A stretch of 64,000 nucleotides of DNA from Candidatus Rifleibacteriota bacterium (GTDB lineage Bacteria > Muiribacteriota > Ozemobacteria > Ozemobacterales > Ozemobacteraceae). Both the position numbers and the translations under genes were made by a program. The notes beneath the pieces are model-generated. The model was not told where the DNA came from. It worked only from the letters and a program-made list of their open reading frames with translations, and did not search any database. Shown in pieces: positions 17,731 through 26,688 of this stretch. The stretch is taken from the NCBI GenBank assembly GCA_018818125.1, contig JAHISQ010000031.1:1-64000 (forward strand), read 5' to 3'. Each line of letters opens with the position of its first letter. The stretch's first letter is position 1.

Positions 17731-18660
17731 ATGAATAAAAGACACAACCTTATCGTTTTGCTCCTGGGACTCTTTATTCTCTCATCCTTCGCGGTATGGG
17801 CAGATACATATAAAAGCCTGACAGCGGCTCTTGCCGAGCCTGAAAAGGTTACCAAACTTTATCTCGGCTGCTGTTACGAAGAATCGACAGATCCAACTGA
17901 AGCAAGCGAAGTCGATTCAACCGAACCGACCGTATCAACTGAAATTGATGCGCCTGAACCGGCAATTTCAGACGATCTTGCCCTGAAACATCTTCCTTCT
18001 GCGTTCGGCTCGCTCATCCATCTTAAAGAACTTCAAATCGCCGGTCTGGAAATGCTTGAGGATCTGCCGGTCGAAATCGGCAATCTGAAAGAGCTGGAAA
18101 GTATCGTCATCGACAACGGCAACGGCAGCCAGATGAACATTTCTCTGCCCGAATCTATCGGCAATCTGACACAACTGAAAACACTGGTACTCTATGGCGC
18201 CATTGATGCACATGCATTCGAAGGTGAAAATGCCGAGCTTGCAAAAGTCAAAGAATTGCCGCAGGCACTGGGAAAACTCCAGAATCTCGAAATTCTTGAC
18301 CTTGGAAGAAACGGACTCACCGAACTTCCATCACAGGTTGCTTCGCTTTCAAGTCTGACCAGGCTTAGTCTGGACTACAACGCTATAAGAGAACTGCCTG
18401 AGTTCGTTGGCAATCTCAAGCATCTTAAGTATCTGGCAATCAACTCGAACGGCGGAACAGAGCTGCCAGAGTCATTGAAAAATCTGAAAGCCCTGAATAT
18501 AAGCATCGGAAATGCTTCTTTGAAGCTTGAGGAACAGAAAGATCTGCGCAAACGTTTTCCTGATGCAATTTTTGAGTTCTCCAATGAATTCGAAGACGAA
18601 ATCATCAACGAAGAGAATCCGGATGCAACCACTGATGATCAGACAACATTAACAGACTGA
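17731..18660 (+). CDS. Exported leucine-rich repeat protein
   Basis: This 309-residue protein has a signal peptide (1-24, cut after VWA) and an acidic Thr/Glu/Pro linker (about 50-80). About six leucine-rich repeats of roughly 23 residues follow (about 90-260), with the LP..IGNL..L..L pattern typical of bacterial LRR proteins. A polar acidic tail ends the protein. LRR solenoids bind other proteins, so it may act as a recognition or scaffold element at the surface or in the periplasm. It is the last intact gene of the five-gene run, and a broken gene remnant follows. Confidence 0.88.
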   Translation: MNKRHNLIVLLLGLFILSSFAVWADTYKSLTAALAEPEKVTKLYLGCCYEESTDPTEASEVDSTEPTVSTEIDAPEPAISDDLALKHLPSAFGSLIHLKELQIAGLEMLEDLPVEIGNLKELESIVIDNGNGSQMNISLPESIGNLTQLKTLVLYGAIDAHAFEGENAELAKVKELPQALGKLQNLEILDLGRNGLTELPSQVASLSSLTRLSLDYNAIRELPEFVGNLKHLKYLAINSNGGTELPESLKNLKALNISIGNASLKLEEQKDLRKRFPDAIFEFSNEFEDEIINEENPDATTDDQTTLTD

Positions 18661-18695
18661 TCATCAACCACTATTTAAATCAACCAGGAGTCTCT

Positions 18696-18804
18696 ATGCG
18701 AAAAGGCCTGGCGTGCCAATACTAAGACTGAAAAAATCGAAGAAATATCCTCTGTAGACATCAAACTATCCATTGATACTGAAGAAGGATATATACCGGA
18801 ATAA
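18696..18804 (+). pseudogene. Remnant of a sixth gene in the secreted-protein operon
   Basis: A good ribosome binding site (CAGGAG) and ATG at 18696 open a frame of only nine codons (MRKGLACQY) that ends at TAA 18723. In another frame, about 28 in-frame codons follow to TAA 18802-18804 and read like a protein tail (EISSVDIKLSIDTEEGYIPE). The simplest reading is a former gene of this operon that lost its middle by deletion and shifted frame. The remnant is too short to name a family, and a genuine small peptide cannot be excluded. Confidence 0.45.
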
Positions 18805-18841
18805 GCGGCGCATTGCCTGCTGATTTAATTATTCTTAGTTT

Positions 18842-20461
18842 TCAGATTCGCGCATCGAGCAAAAGCAGGTGCAGGGAGTCTTGAGCCAGCGAAGCGTGGC
18901 GCAAGCCAAAAGCGGGGCCTAAGATGTGGTCGGCAAGGGCGTGTATCCGGCTTCTGAAGTCGGTCAGCGCTTCTGCCGCCGCAGATCCAGACGAGAGCGG
19001 AAACTGCCAGGCGAGGTCGTTGAGGGAATTGCGTTTCGGGCCGTTCCAGCCATATGCAGCCGGGTCAGCCATCAGATCGGTTTCCAGTTCACCCGTCAGC
19101 GAGAACAGGTCGAAAGACACACCGAACGGATCGAACGCGGGCCAGACATCGGCGAGCAGGTCGAGCGTTGCCTGCCGGTCGTTTTCTTCCTCGCCCGGAA
19201 AGCCGGTCATCAGGAAAAAATGCACCGCCAGTCCAGCCGCGGCGGCGTCGAGCAATACGCGACGGGCGCGGGCGGCATCAACCCCTTTGTTAAATTTCGT
19301 CAGAATCCGATCAGAGCCGCTTTCTACACCGACAAACAACTTGCGGCAACCTGCGGCGCGAGCCCGGATGAAGCCGGCGCGGTCGTGGCCCGCATCAAGA
19401 CGGGCATACCCGATCCAGGAAACCGGCTCCGGAAGAGCACTGAAAAGGTCAGCCAGCTCCCGCAGGCGAGACGGGGGAAGGGCTTCATCTACAATGAAAA
19501 ACCGCCGATATCCGGCGGCGAAAAGTCGCTCTATTTCTGCGGCGACCACGGTGATCGGTTTCGGACGGTACAGCGGGCGGCCTGTCACAGCCCGGACCGG
19601 GTGAATACAGAAAGCGCAGCGACCCCAATGACAACCCCTGGCTGTTTCAACCGGCATCACCAGCTGCGGAGTCAGATATTCGTTGAGCGGGAGGCCATTG
19701 AAATCAGGCGAATTCGAAAATGATACATCTTGAATAATTGAAATACCGGTGCGCGATTCACCGGATTCATTCCAGGTCAGAGTGTTGGGAGCTCCAGCAG
19801 GGATAGCGCCGGTTGCGAGAGCAGCCATAAGAGGTTCGCCGTCACCCAGGCACACAGCATCGATCGTCGATCGTAACCAGGCCTGATCGGACAGAAGGCT
19901 GCGGCGATAAGTAATAGCAGCGCCGCCGAGGATGATGCGGGACTTCGGCAGGGCACGCCGGAAAAATGCTGCCAGAGCAAGTGCCGCCGACAACTGCGTG
20001 TCTGAGATGACTGAAATACTGATCAGCTCGGGGGCCCATTCCAGAATATCAGTAATTTCGCTTTCCAGATGACTGAGGAACGGGAGCTTGTCGGGCGTGC
20101 CCATGGTGCCCTGCCAGCCAAGAGAGGCAACGGCAGAAGGAAGGCCTCCGCATGCGTCCCAGAACAGGCGGCCTTTTCCTCGCGGATCGAAACGCTCGTC
20201 GAAGATCTTCTGAACTTCTCCGCAGGTTCGCAGATAACCCGCGGCATCACCTAACGAATTAGGATCGAGCAAACGTTTGAGCAGAAAATCCTCTATGCCA
20301 CCGGGAACCTTCGAACGCAGCAGACGCCGATAAAGGGCTATATTCAGATCAAAAATCCTGACATCAGCCCCAGCCGACCGCAGGACTCCAGCCAACACTG
20401 CAGGCGCGAGAGGAGGCTGCCGCGGATCCCACTGTGGAGGGAAAATCAGTGCCGCACGCAT
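18842..20461 (-). CDS. B12-binding domain radical SAM protein, GC-rich
   Basis: This 540-residue protein has an N-terminal Rossmann-like domain (about 1-200, ALIFPPQWDPRQPPLAPAVLAGVLRSAGADVRIFD split as usual in B12-binding radical SAM proteins). A radical SAM barrel follows, with the cluster cysteines in CHWGRCAFC. The spacing is Cx4Cx2C rather than the usual Cx3Cx2C. SAM-binding segments FIVDEALPP and VGVESGSDRILTKFNKG are present. The reaction is unknown; relatives methylate or rearrange lipids, peptides or cofactors. The gene is clearly richer in GC than its neighbours (near 60% by eye), which suggests transfer. No good ribosome binding site supports either ATG 20461 or GTG 20473. Confidence 0.88.
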   Translation of the reverse strand: MRAALIFPPQWDPRQPPLAPAVLAGVLRSAGADVRIFDLNIALYRRLLRSKVPGGIEDFLLKRLLDPNSLGDAAGYLRTCGEVQKIFDERFDPRGKGRLFWDACGGLPSAVASLGWQGTMGTPDKLPFLSHLESEITDILEWAPELISISVISDTQLSAALALAAFFRRALPKSRIILGGAAITYRRSLLSDQAWLRSTIDAVCLGDGEPLMAALATGAIPAGAPNTLTWNESGESRTGISIIQDVSFSNSPDFNGLPLNEYLTPQLVMPVETARGCHWGRCAFCIHPVRAVTGRPLYRPKPITVVAAEIERLFAAGYRRFFIVDEALPPSRLRELADLFSALPEPVSWIGYARLDAGHDRAGFIRARAAGCRKLFVGVESGSDRILTKFNKGVDAARARRVLLDAAAAGLAVHFFLMTGFPGEEENDRQATLDLLADVWPAFDPFGVSFDLFSLTGELETDLMADPAAYGWNGPKRNSLNDLAWQFPLSSGSAAAEALTDFRSRIHALADHILGPAFGLRHASLAQDSLHLLLLDARI

Positions 20462-20572
20462 TTGGAAAAGCACAGAGACGCGATTGCCTTCTTCGAGTTC
20501 GCCACCATTTTTACTACCTCAGAAAGGTTTACGAGGATGACACATTTTACAGAAAATACCATTGAGAGACAA

Positions 20573-21211
20573 CTAAGCCTTGCGGTCTATATTCTGTCCG
20601 ACCTGTTTATTGCTGACTGTTTTATCACCGTCTTTAGTGGCACTGCTTGCCTCAATTCTTGCCTGTGCCTCAATTCGAGAGGCGGCAGCGGCGACAGACC
20701 GATCTTGCGGAGAAGGACTGCCCGGCGCAAGGGCTGCCTTCTTGACAACTTCCATTTTGGCTATGGTTGCATCCGGGTCGTTGGGCACTTCTGAAGTATC
20801 GATCTGAACTTCACCTCCAACGGCATATTGCTTTCCATCAGGTCCGGTCTTGTATTCAAAGCTCGGACCGCCAGTCACATATTGCCCGCCAACTGCGACA
20901 TGAGCAGCTTCATGAGCCCTTACCTTTTTGTCGGTCTGTTTGAGTTCGTTAACAACCGCCAGCTCCTCAGTGTTGAGCTCTTTGTTACCATTTTGTCCAG
21001 TCTGACTGGTGCCAGATTCCATTTTACCTTCAATCGAACCTGTTTTTTCGGATGAACCCTGTTTTGCCACAGGAAGTCCGGGCTTTGAATCGCCAGACTT
21101 CTCTGAATCTGAGGAGGAAGTATTTTGAGATGAGGTGCGGCTCATCCCGGAATAAGACTGATAAAGTTCGTTGCCGGAAATCTTCACTTTTGCCCCTTGA
21201 AAGCCAATCAT
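20573..21211 (-). CDS. SprA-related putative metalloprotease
   Basis: This 212-residue protein has a polar, Ser/Gly/Lys-rich N-terminal half without a signal peptide and a conserved core (about 95-165). The core contains VRAHEAAHVAVGGQY and FEYKTGPDGKQYAVGGEV. This is the signature of the SprA-related family (also called the CJM1_0395 family), in which HEAAH is a putative HExxH zinc site. Its substrate and role are unknown in most species. It has normal GC, unlike the radical SAM gene downstream on the same strand, and the 111-bp gap makes co-transcription possible. The start is tentative, as no strong ribosome binding site is seen. Confidence 0.85.
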   Translation of the reverse strand: MIGFQGAKVKISGNELYQSYSGMSRTSSQNTSSSDSEKSGDSKPGLPVAKQGSSEKTGSIEGKMESGTSQTGQNGNKELNTEELAVVNELKQTDKKVRAHEAAHVAVGGQYVTGGPSFEYKTGPDGKQYAVGGEVQIDTSEVPNDPDATIAKMEVVKKAALAPGSPSPQDRSVAAAASRIEAQARIEASSATKDGDKTVSNKQVGQNIDRKA

Positions 21212-21761
21212 ATTGCGATTTCACTTAAATCATGTGCGAGTCAGAAATATTTTCAGCAGAACAAATCGTTGTTATAAAAAAACTGATCTTTCGGCACTGC
21301 AAATAACTTCTAACAGAGGCTCTATATATTATTTTAACATATTTTTGCACACCTGAAAACACGCCCGATGCGACTGTTGACACATTGTCTAATAGCAGTT
21401 ACAATGAATTTAGAAGATTCGGGCCTAATATTTTTCATCAGGCCGGTTATTTTCAAAACAGCATTCTAAAGTGGTTCAACTGATTTTTTGTTGAGTTTCT
21501 TTATTGAATGAAAAAATGCAGCGACTGGCTGCTGAATTAGCCAGAAAAGCCAACTCTAACAACTTATGCGTAAGGTTTTTGGCAATTCTGGCAAATTACC
21601 CCCAAACCATTGCTTGTTTCATTGTCGCTTTTCTTTGGCAACTTATTGGAAAACGCCAATAGAAAGGCATATCAGAACAGGAGGTGGCAATAGAACACGA
21701 CTCTTCGCCCCGTAGCATTTGTGCTAGAATAAAATTCTCAACAGATCAGGAGATCATAAAT
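21212..21761. other. Long intergenic region holding a strong promoter and leader
   Basis: These 550 bases separate the divergent SprA-related and PilM-like genes. They include a near-consensus promoter (21377-21405) and a leader of about 350 nt with local hairpins, such as CTGGCT/AGCCAG near 21524-21543. No open frame with a ribosome binding site is seen in the leader. Confidence 0.6.
21377..21405 (+). promoter_or_regulatory. Sigma-70-type promoter
   Basis: TTGACA at 21377-21382, a 17-nt spacer and TACAAT at 21400-21405 form an almost perfect consensus. Transcription toward the PilM-like gene would leave a 5' leader of about 350 nt. Confidence 0.75.
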
Positions 21762-22757
21762 ATGTACAACAGTAAAAACAGAAATGAATTCCTTGGAATT
21801 GATATTGGCTCTTCAGCCATTAAGGCCATCAAGTTAAAAGTAGTCGATTCTGGGATACAGCTGACTGATCATGGCTGCGTGACTTTCCCGACACCCGCCA
21901 TCAAAGATGGGAAAATCATTGACAGAAAATCCATAGTTGATGCTCTTAAATCGATAAAATTCTTGTTTTCAGCAGAAAAACAACCTGAAAACGTCTGTGT
22001 TTCTATTCCTGGTGTCTCTACCACCACACGTTTCGCCAGATTACCCGAGTTCTCGTATCGGGAGTTCAATAAGTTGTTAAATAGCGAAGCTCAGACTTAT
22101 TGCGATCCGGAAAAATACACTTTTTCAGCAAAACTTCTTAATGAAAAAGAGCCTGATTTCAGTGAAGCAAATCCTGTGACAAAAAAGTGTGTCATGCTTT
22201 TGATGGCAGAAAAAAGTATGCTTGGTGAATATGCTGAAACCTTGCAGGAATCAGGAATAAGTTGTGCAAATTTTTCAGTAGACATATTAGCCTCAGTAAA
22301 AGCCTTTGAAAGTGCGTGTAAAAAGCACGCAGAAGGCGAAGAAAATACGGGTATTATTCATGTGGGAGCGCAAACCACTAATATATCTGTAGTCAAATCA
22401 GGCATTTTGATCTTCACCAGAAGTATGCAGAACGATGAAGAAAAAATAAGTCCCGAAAAGATAAGCTTTGAAGCGCGGCGTTCATTCGACTACTTTCTTG
22501 AGCAAAGCAGAGAAAGCAAAATAAGTCGTATTATTCTATCTGGTGGCCCAAGTAGCGATGAGGTTTTTCGCCAGTCCATAGGCAAAAACCTTGGAATCGC
22601 AATTGAGCTTGGTAATCCGCTGGAAGAAATTGAAATCACTGCATCTGACAAGGCTGGGATTATCAGCAATATTTATCAGTTTCCCGTTGCAATTGGACTG
22701 GCTCTCATAAGCGTTCATGCCGCGACTATCACCAGACTGAACTCCGGATTTTTCTGA
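21762..22757 (+). CDS. PilM-like actin-fold ATPase
   Basis: From ATG 21762 the product is 331 residues; AGGAGA lies 6 nt upstream. It begins FLGIDIGSSAIKAIKLK, the phosphate-1 loop of the actin-like ATPase fold, and continues with the PilM/SHS2 pattern. NISVVKSGILIFTRS and RIILSGGPSS correspond to phosphate-2 and adenosine motifs. PilM links the cytoplasm to PilN in type IV pilus assembly or type II secretion. Here no pilN, pilO or pilP follows, and a terminator stands right after the gene, so it is an orphan. It may serve a pilus machine encoded elsewhere or a different envelope complex. Confidence 0.82.
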   Translation: MYNSKNRNEFLGIDIGSSAIKAIKLKVVDSGIQLTDHGCVTFPTPAIKDGKIIDRKSIVDALKSIKFLFSAEKQPENVCVSIPGVSTTTRFARLPEFSYREFNKLLNSEAQTYCDPEKYTFSAKLLNEKEPDFSEANPVTKKCVMLLMAEKSMLGEYAETLQESGISCANFSVDILASVKAFESACKKHAEGEENTGIIHVGAQTTNISVVKSGILIFTRSMQNDEEKISPEKISFEARRSFDYFLEQSRESKISRIILSGGPSSDEVFRQSIGKNLGIAIELGNPLEEIEITASDKAGIISNIYQFPVAIGLALISVHAATITRLNSGFF

Positions 22758-22813
22758 TGGTATGAAATATTCCGGCAAAAATAAATACTGATAATAAACC
22801 AGCTCTTGAACCC

Positions 22814-22845
22814 AAAAGTCCTCGTGTTTACGAGGACTTTTGCTT
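22814..22845 (+). terminator. Factor-independent terminator
   Basis: The perfect stem AAAAGTCCTCGT/ACGAGGACTTTT has a 4-nt loop. The same stem recurs at 24935-24963. Confidence 0.92.
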
Positions 22846-22946
22846 TGTCATCAGACAAAGCAATCCCTGTCGACAAGGTCCCAACTTGACAGCTTCATGA
22901 AAACAGTGGGAGCATTATAGGGTAAAAAATCAAGGAGCCGATTGAA

Positions 22947-23798
22947 ATGAAAAAAATTACTGTTATTCTTTTGTTCACAGTCGTTTTGTTCAGTCATAAT
23001 GTTTTTGCTCAATCAGCAACAGAAGCTGATGCCCTTATAAAAGGCAAAATCGATCTCATTTACCAGGCTATAAAGTCTGGCGAAGTAAATACCCCGATTG
23101 ATGGCTATACGCCGATGCAAATTGCAGCGAGGTGGGCGACAGATACCAAGATAATAAATGATCTGGTTAAGGCAGGTGCGGATATTCATTTTCAACCAAA
23201 AGTCGGCTGGCCTGCAGTTTTTGTGGCAGCAATGGACAACCCAAACCCTGATATAATCAAAGCTTTTATTGATGCTGGTGTCGACATCAACACATGTGAC
23301 TCAACTGGTGAACCTCTTCTGGCTTATGCCTTCTCCAACTCAAGCAACAAGATTGCCATTGCTTTGATCAAGCTCGGCGCCGATGTGAATGCAAGAAGCC
23401 CCAAGGCAAAAACTCTATTGATGGAAGCTTTGGATCCTGAGATTTTTCAGCTATTGCTTAGGTCCGGGGCTGATGTGAATGCCCGCGACTCAGATGGTTC
23501 TACTGTTCTAATGCAGATTGCTGGTCGAAAAAATGTGACTGACAGAGTTCTTAAAACAATTGTAGAAGCCGGGGCTGATGTGAATGCAGTCGATAAAAAT
23601 GGCTGCACAGCTCTTATGTATGCCGCGGATAGAATCGATTTTACGGCTGCAAAAACAGTTTATGCCCTTAGATCACTTGGCGCCAAGGTGGAAATCAAGG
23701 ATAAAAACGGAAAAACGGCACTGGATCACGCTAAAGCCAATGACACATTAATCGGCAGCCACGTTTACACACTGTTGGAAGAAGCTCTCAACAGGTAG
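22947..23798 (+). CDS. Exported ankyrin-repeat protein
   Basis: This 283-residue protein has a signal peptide (1-21, cut after VFA). About seven ankyrin repeats follow, with typical G.TPLM.A and LL..GADVN motifs (for example LLRSGADVNARD and EAGADVNAVDKNG). Ankyrin repeats bind proteins; exported ones often work in the periplasm, for example with catalases or other stress enzymes. No catalytic domain is attached. AAGGAG lies 9 nt before the ATG. Confidence 0.9.
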   Translation: MKKITVILLFTVVLFSHNVFAQSATEADALIKGKIDLIYQAIKSGEVNTPIDGYTPMQIAARWATDTKIINDLVKAGADIHFQPKVGWPAVFVAAMDNPNPDIIKAFIDAGVDINTCDSTGEPLLAYAFSNSSNKIAIALIKLGADVNARSPKAKTLLMEALDPEIFQLLLRSGADVNARDSDGSTVLMQIAGRKNVTDRVLKTIVEAGADVNAVDKNGCTALMYAADRIDFTAAKTVYALRSLGAKVEIKDKNGKTALDHAKANDTLIGSHVYTLLEEALNR

Positions 23799-23945
23799 TA
23801 GAAGCTAAGCCTCGCAAGCGAAATTCGTCGAGAAGATGCAGTGGAATGGTTCGTAGAATATGGACTTATTAGCTCTTGAGATTTATGGCAGAAGACTTTA
23901 AAATCATAGATATTGGTAATTCTGGAATTAGAGAGGGACTTTCTT

Positions 23946-24908
23946 ATGCTAACTGGTCGCAACAGAATATTTGTTATTCTACTATCTGTTTTTTGTCTGT
24001 TTTCATCTGCTCTTGCAGCTTCTGAAATAAAAGAGCCCTATACCATTACAGTATTAGGCGACCCGCATCTCCCCGGAAAGAACATTAAAGCGAAAGAAAA
24101 GCTGATTGAAACCCTCAATACATGGAAAGATACGGATCTGGTTGTAGCAGTAGGCGATGTGTGTGAGACGACCGGTACATCAGAAGAATACAAGTTCGCA
24201 AAAGAGTATTTTTCGAAGCTGAAGAAACCTCTTTCCTTAATAAACGGGAACCATGACTACGTTTTCAGCAAAAGCGATGGCAGTTGGCATCCAGAAATGG
24301 CGCCGACAAGGGAAAGAAGCGAGAAGCTAAACCGCTTCATGCAGACTTTTGACATGAAAGAGCTCTATTACAGTAAAATTGTAGGCAATTACCATCTGAT
24401 ATTCCTCTCTCTGGACTCTCTCGACACAAAATACTATGCGGAACTTTCTGAAAAACAGCTGCAGTGGTTTGACTGGCAACTCTACCAGCACAAGAACAAG
24501 CCAACTATCGTCTTCTGCCACGCCCCTCTCTGGTGGAAAATTCTGACCAAGATCAAGCCCGGAATCAGCAACTTCACAATCCAGCCAATGGACGCCATTA
24601 AAGCAATACTGAAGAAGCACAAACAGGTATTCATGTGGGTTGCCGGGCATGTTCACATGGGTGCTGAAAACAAGTATTCAAGAGGATTTTTAAACGTATA
24701 CAACAGAAGAATCTTCAATATAAACAACTGTGATCTGAACGGAAGAAGCATTCTCGAAGGCATAAAAATGAATCTGGTTGAGCATGATAATCTCTGGACC
24801 AAAAATCTTGAACTTTACTCAGACAAAGTTGTTGTAAAAACCTTTGATCACAAAGCCAATAAGGTTATTCACCAGCAAGATATCAAACTTCCAAAATTCT
24901 TGAGGTAA
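23946..24908 (+). CDS. Exported metallophosphoesterase
   Basis: From ATG 23946 the product is 320 residues, with a signal peptide (1-25, cut after ALA) and a calcineurin-like phosphoesterase domain. The metal ligands are D39 and H41 (DPH), GD in VAVGDVC, GNHD, H in FCHAPLWW and GHVHMG. It is a paralogue of the N-terminal domain of the fusion protein at 6070, with the same GD-C and FCHAPL variants. GAGGG precedes the ATG. It would hydrolyse phosphomonoesters or diesters in the periplasm; the substrate is unknown. It ends with a terminator. Confidence 0.9.
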   Translation: MLTGRNRIFVILLSVFCLFSSALAASEIKEPYTITVLGDPHLPGKNIKAKEKLIETLNTWKDTDLVVAVGDVCETTGTSEEYKFAKEYFSKLKKPLSLINGNHDYVFSKSDGSWHPEMAPTRERSEKLNRFMQTFDMKELYYSKIVGNYHLIFLSLDSLDTKYYAELSEKQLQWFDWQLYQHKNKPTIVFCHAPLWWKILTKIKPGISNFTIQPMDAIKAILKKHKQVFMWVAGHVHMGAENKYSRGFLNVYNRRIFNINNCDLNGRSILEGIKMNLVEHDNLWTKNLELYSDKVVVKTFDHKANKVIHQQDIKLPKFLR

Positions 24909-24934
24909 ATTGAGCAAATATTAGCGCAGAACCG

Positions 24935-24963
24935 AAAAGTCCTCGTTTACACGAGGACTTTTT
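24935..24963 (+). terminator. Factor-independent terminator
   Basis: The stem AAAAGTCCTCGT/ACGAGGACTTTT has a 4-nt loop and a T run. It is the same stem as at 22814. Confidence 0.92.
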
Positions 24964-25039
24964 CCTTTGGGAACGGTAATCTGGCAGTGGAGATCAGTGA
25001 GCTTTGTCGCTCCTGAATAACCAGATAAACTTTTAAATT

Positions 25040-25669
25040 CTATTGTTCTGCGCCCCATTTTTGCAGTTGTACCCAGCCATACAAAGCATTTCCGGGGCAA
25101 TCTGTTTGAGCCAGGTCACGATGGCAACAGACATTACTTTCAACAAGGCGATAATACGCAAGTCTGTTATTAATCAGCTTTTTCAGCGAATGCCTGGCCA
25201 TCGGGGTAGGAAGTCGCTTATCGTATGTGCCAACGAAACATATCATCAACAGACTGTTTGTGTCGTATTTAGTACCAGAATCACCGGCAAACTTTGGGTT
25301 TCGACCTTCATAAATCTTACCAGATGGAGCGATAAGATAGTGATAAGCGATGTCTCCCCACTTCATGTCGGTCATATGGAAACTCTGAATATTTTTCAGG
25401 ATCATGGCTTCGTCTGCTTCGACCGGCGCTCTTCCCGCTGTATGATGAATTACAATGCCCTTAATTCTGTCTTGAGTCGACATCAGATTTTGAGCAGCAG
25501 GAACATCCTGCCAGACATCGCGACTGACAACAGTCGCGTTAACTATCGAGACAGGCTCCTGCGCAGGCATCTGGCTCTGAACAATTGCAGCAAACGCAAG
25601 AAAAAAAACTAAAACACCCGCATTCTTCAACCTGTTCAGCAACTTTTTTTCAGCAAAAGATTCTTTCAT
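25040..25669 (-). CDS. Exported N-acetylmuramoyl-L-alanine amidase (Amidase_2/PGRP type)
   Basis: This 209-residue protein has an N-terminal hydrophobic signal or anchor (about 16-33). An Amidase_2 domain follows (about 65-200). The zinc ligands are visible: His in VIHHTAG, His in CCHRDL and Cys in DCPG. The catalytic Tyr is in AYHY. Such enzymes cut the bond between muramic acid and the stem peptide in the periplasm, in wall turnover or recycling. GGAGG lies 12 nt upstream of the ATG, a rather long spacing. The gene is divergent from nothing close and follows the LysR gene on the same strand with a 24-bp gap. Confidence 0.9.
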   Translation of the reverse strand: MKESFAEKKLLNRLKNAGVLVFFLAFAAIVQSQMPAQEPVSIVNATVVSRDVWQDVPAAQNLMSTQDRIKGIVIHHTAGRAPVEADEAMILKNIQSFHMTDMKWGDIAYHYLIAPSGKIYEGRNPKFAGDSGTKYDTNSLLMICFVGTYDKRLPTPMARHSLKKLINNRLAYYRLVESNVCCHRDLAQTDCPGNALYGWVQLQKWGAEQ

Positions 25670-25693
25670 GAGCAGTCTGCACCTCCATGATAA

Positions 25694-26575
25694 TTAATTC
25701 CTAGCGAGAGCGCGCGTGAGAAAGCTAATGAAATGTTCCGCGGCCGGCAGCAACGGGACTTCTCTGGTGGAAAGCTTTACCATATCTTCGCGGCGGCGAA
25801 TTAGAAACACCTGCATTTTCATGTCAGCAAAGGTTTCGAGCACGCGCAGATCAGGCCCCATGGCAAACGCCGGCAAAATAGCCAGGCCCAGTCCGCGAGC
25901 AACCAGCTGCCTTATCACTGCAACATGATTGATTGGATTCAATATTCTGGCATCTGGAAACTGCGTGAGAAAGCTGGTTTTCTCCTCTACGACATTACGC
26001 TGCCAGGTGCCAAGCAGGAACAGTGGAAGCTTGCCCATAAGCTTTCTAGTGCTTCCCGGGATGTCTGCTGATCCTACAAGGATGTGCGGGAATTCAGCCA
26101 ATTTTTCTTCAACAAGTTGACGCGTGGCTGGCGGGCGAGATACCAGGCCGAAATGAGCATCTCCGGTCAATACTGCCTGCTCGATTCCAATGGTTTCTTT
26201 AAGGGCAAATTGAAAGTTCACCTGTGGAAATTCGCGGGCAAATTCAGCCAATACATCAGGTAATAGAAACAAAAGCAGGCTTTCCAGAATTGCCGGGCGG
26301 ACTGTGCCGGTTAGTCCACCCGCCAGACGCTGCAAATCGTCTCTGGCGTCTTCCAGCAGGTGACAGATTCGCTCACCGTATTCCCTGAGGCGCTCGCCCG
26401 CAGGCGTCAAAACCGTTTTACGACCACGAACGAACAGCTTACAACCAAGATCTTTTTCCAGGGACTGAATTGCCTGACTCAGAGCGGGTTGTGACACGCA
26501 GACTTCTGCCGCAGCACGAGAAAAATTCCCGGTCCGCGTAACAGCCAGAAATGATCGTAGCAAACGCGTATCCAT
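25694..26575 (-). CDS. LysR family transcriptional regulator
   Basis: This 293-residue protein has the LysR winged helix at 1-60 (FSRAAAEVCVSQPALSQAIQ) and a type-2 periplasmic-binding-like effector domain (about 90-290). LysR regulators usually control a divergent gene and bind their shared promoter. Here the divergent neighbour is the S1/P1 nuclease, 113 bp away, so it is a likely target. The amidase gene downstream on the same strand may be co-transcribed. The effector is unknown. Confidence 0.92.
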   Translation of the reverse strand: MDTRLLRSFLAVTRTGNFSRAAAEVCVSQPALSQAIQSLEKDLGCKLFVRGRKTVLTPAGERLREYGERICHLLEDARDDLQRLAGGLTGTVRPAILESLLLFLLPDVLAEFAREFPQVNFQFALKETIGIEQAVLTGDAHFGLVSRPPATRQLVEEKLAEFPHILVGSADIPGSTRKLMGKLPLFLLGTWQRNVVEEKTSFLTQFPDARILNPINHVAVIRQLVARGLGLAILPAFAMGPDLRVLETFADMKMQVFLIRRREDMVKLSTREVPLLPAAEHFISFLTRALARN

Positions 26576-26688
26576 AAGTATTTCTTATAATTTAACACAG
26601 AAATATTGATTTTGCTATTAGAATGAATTTTGCTATCCTGACTTTAACGATTCAAATTAGCGCGGCAGATGGGCGCAGGAGGCAAAGA

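Noticed and set aside
18924..19723. Long rightward open frames opposite the radical SAM gene
   Set aside because: They are antisense shadows in GC-rich coding DNA, without ribosome binding sites or protein-like sequence.
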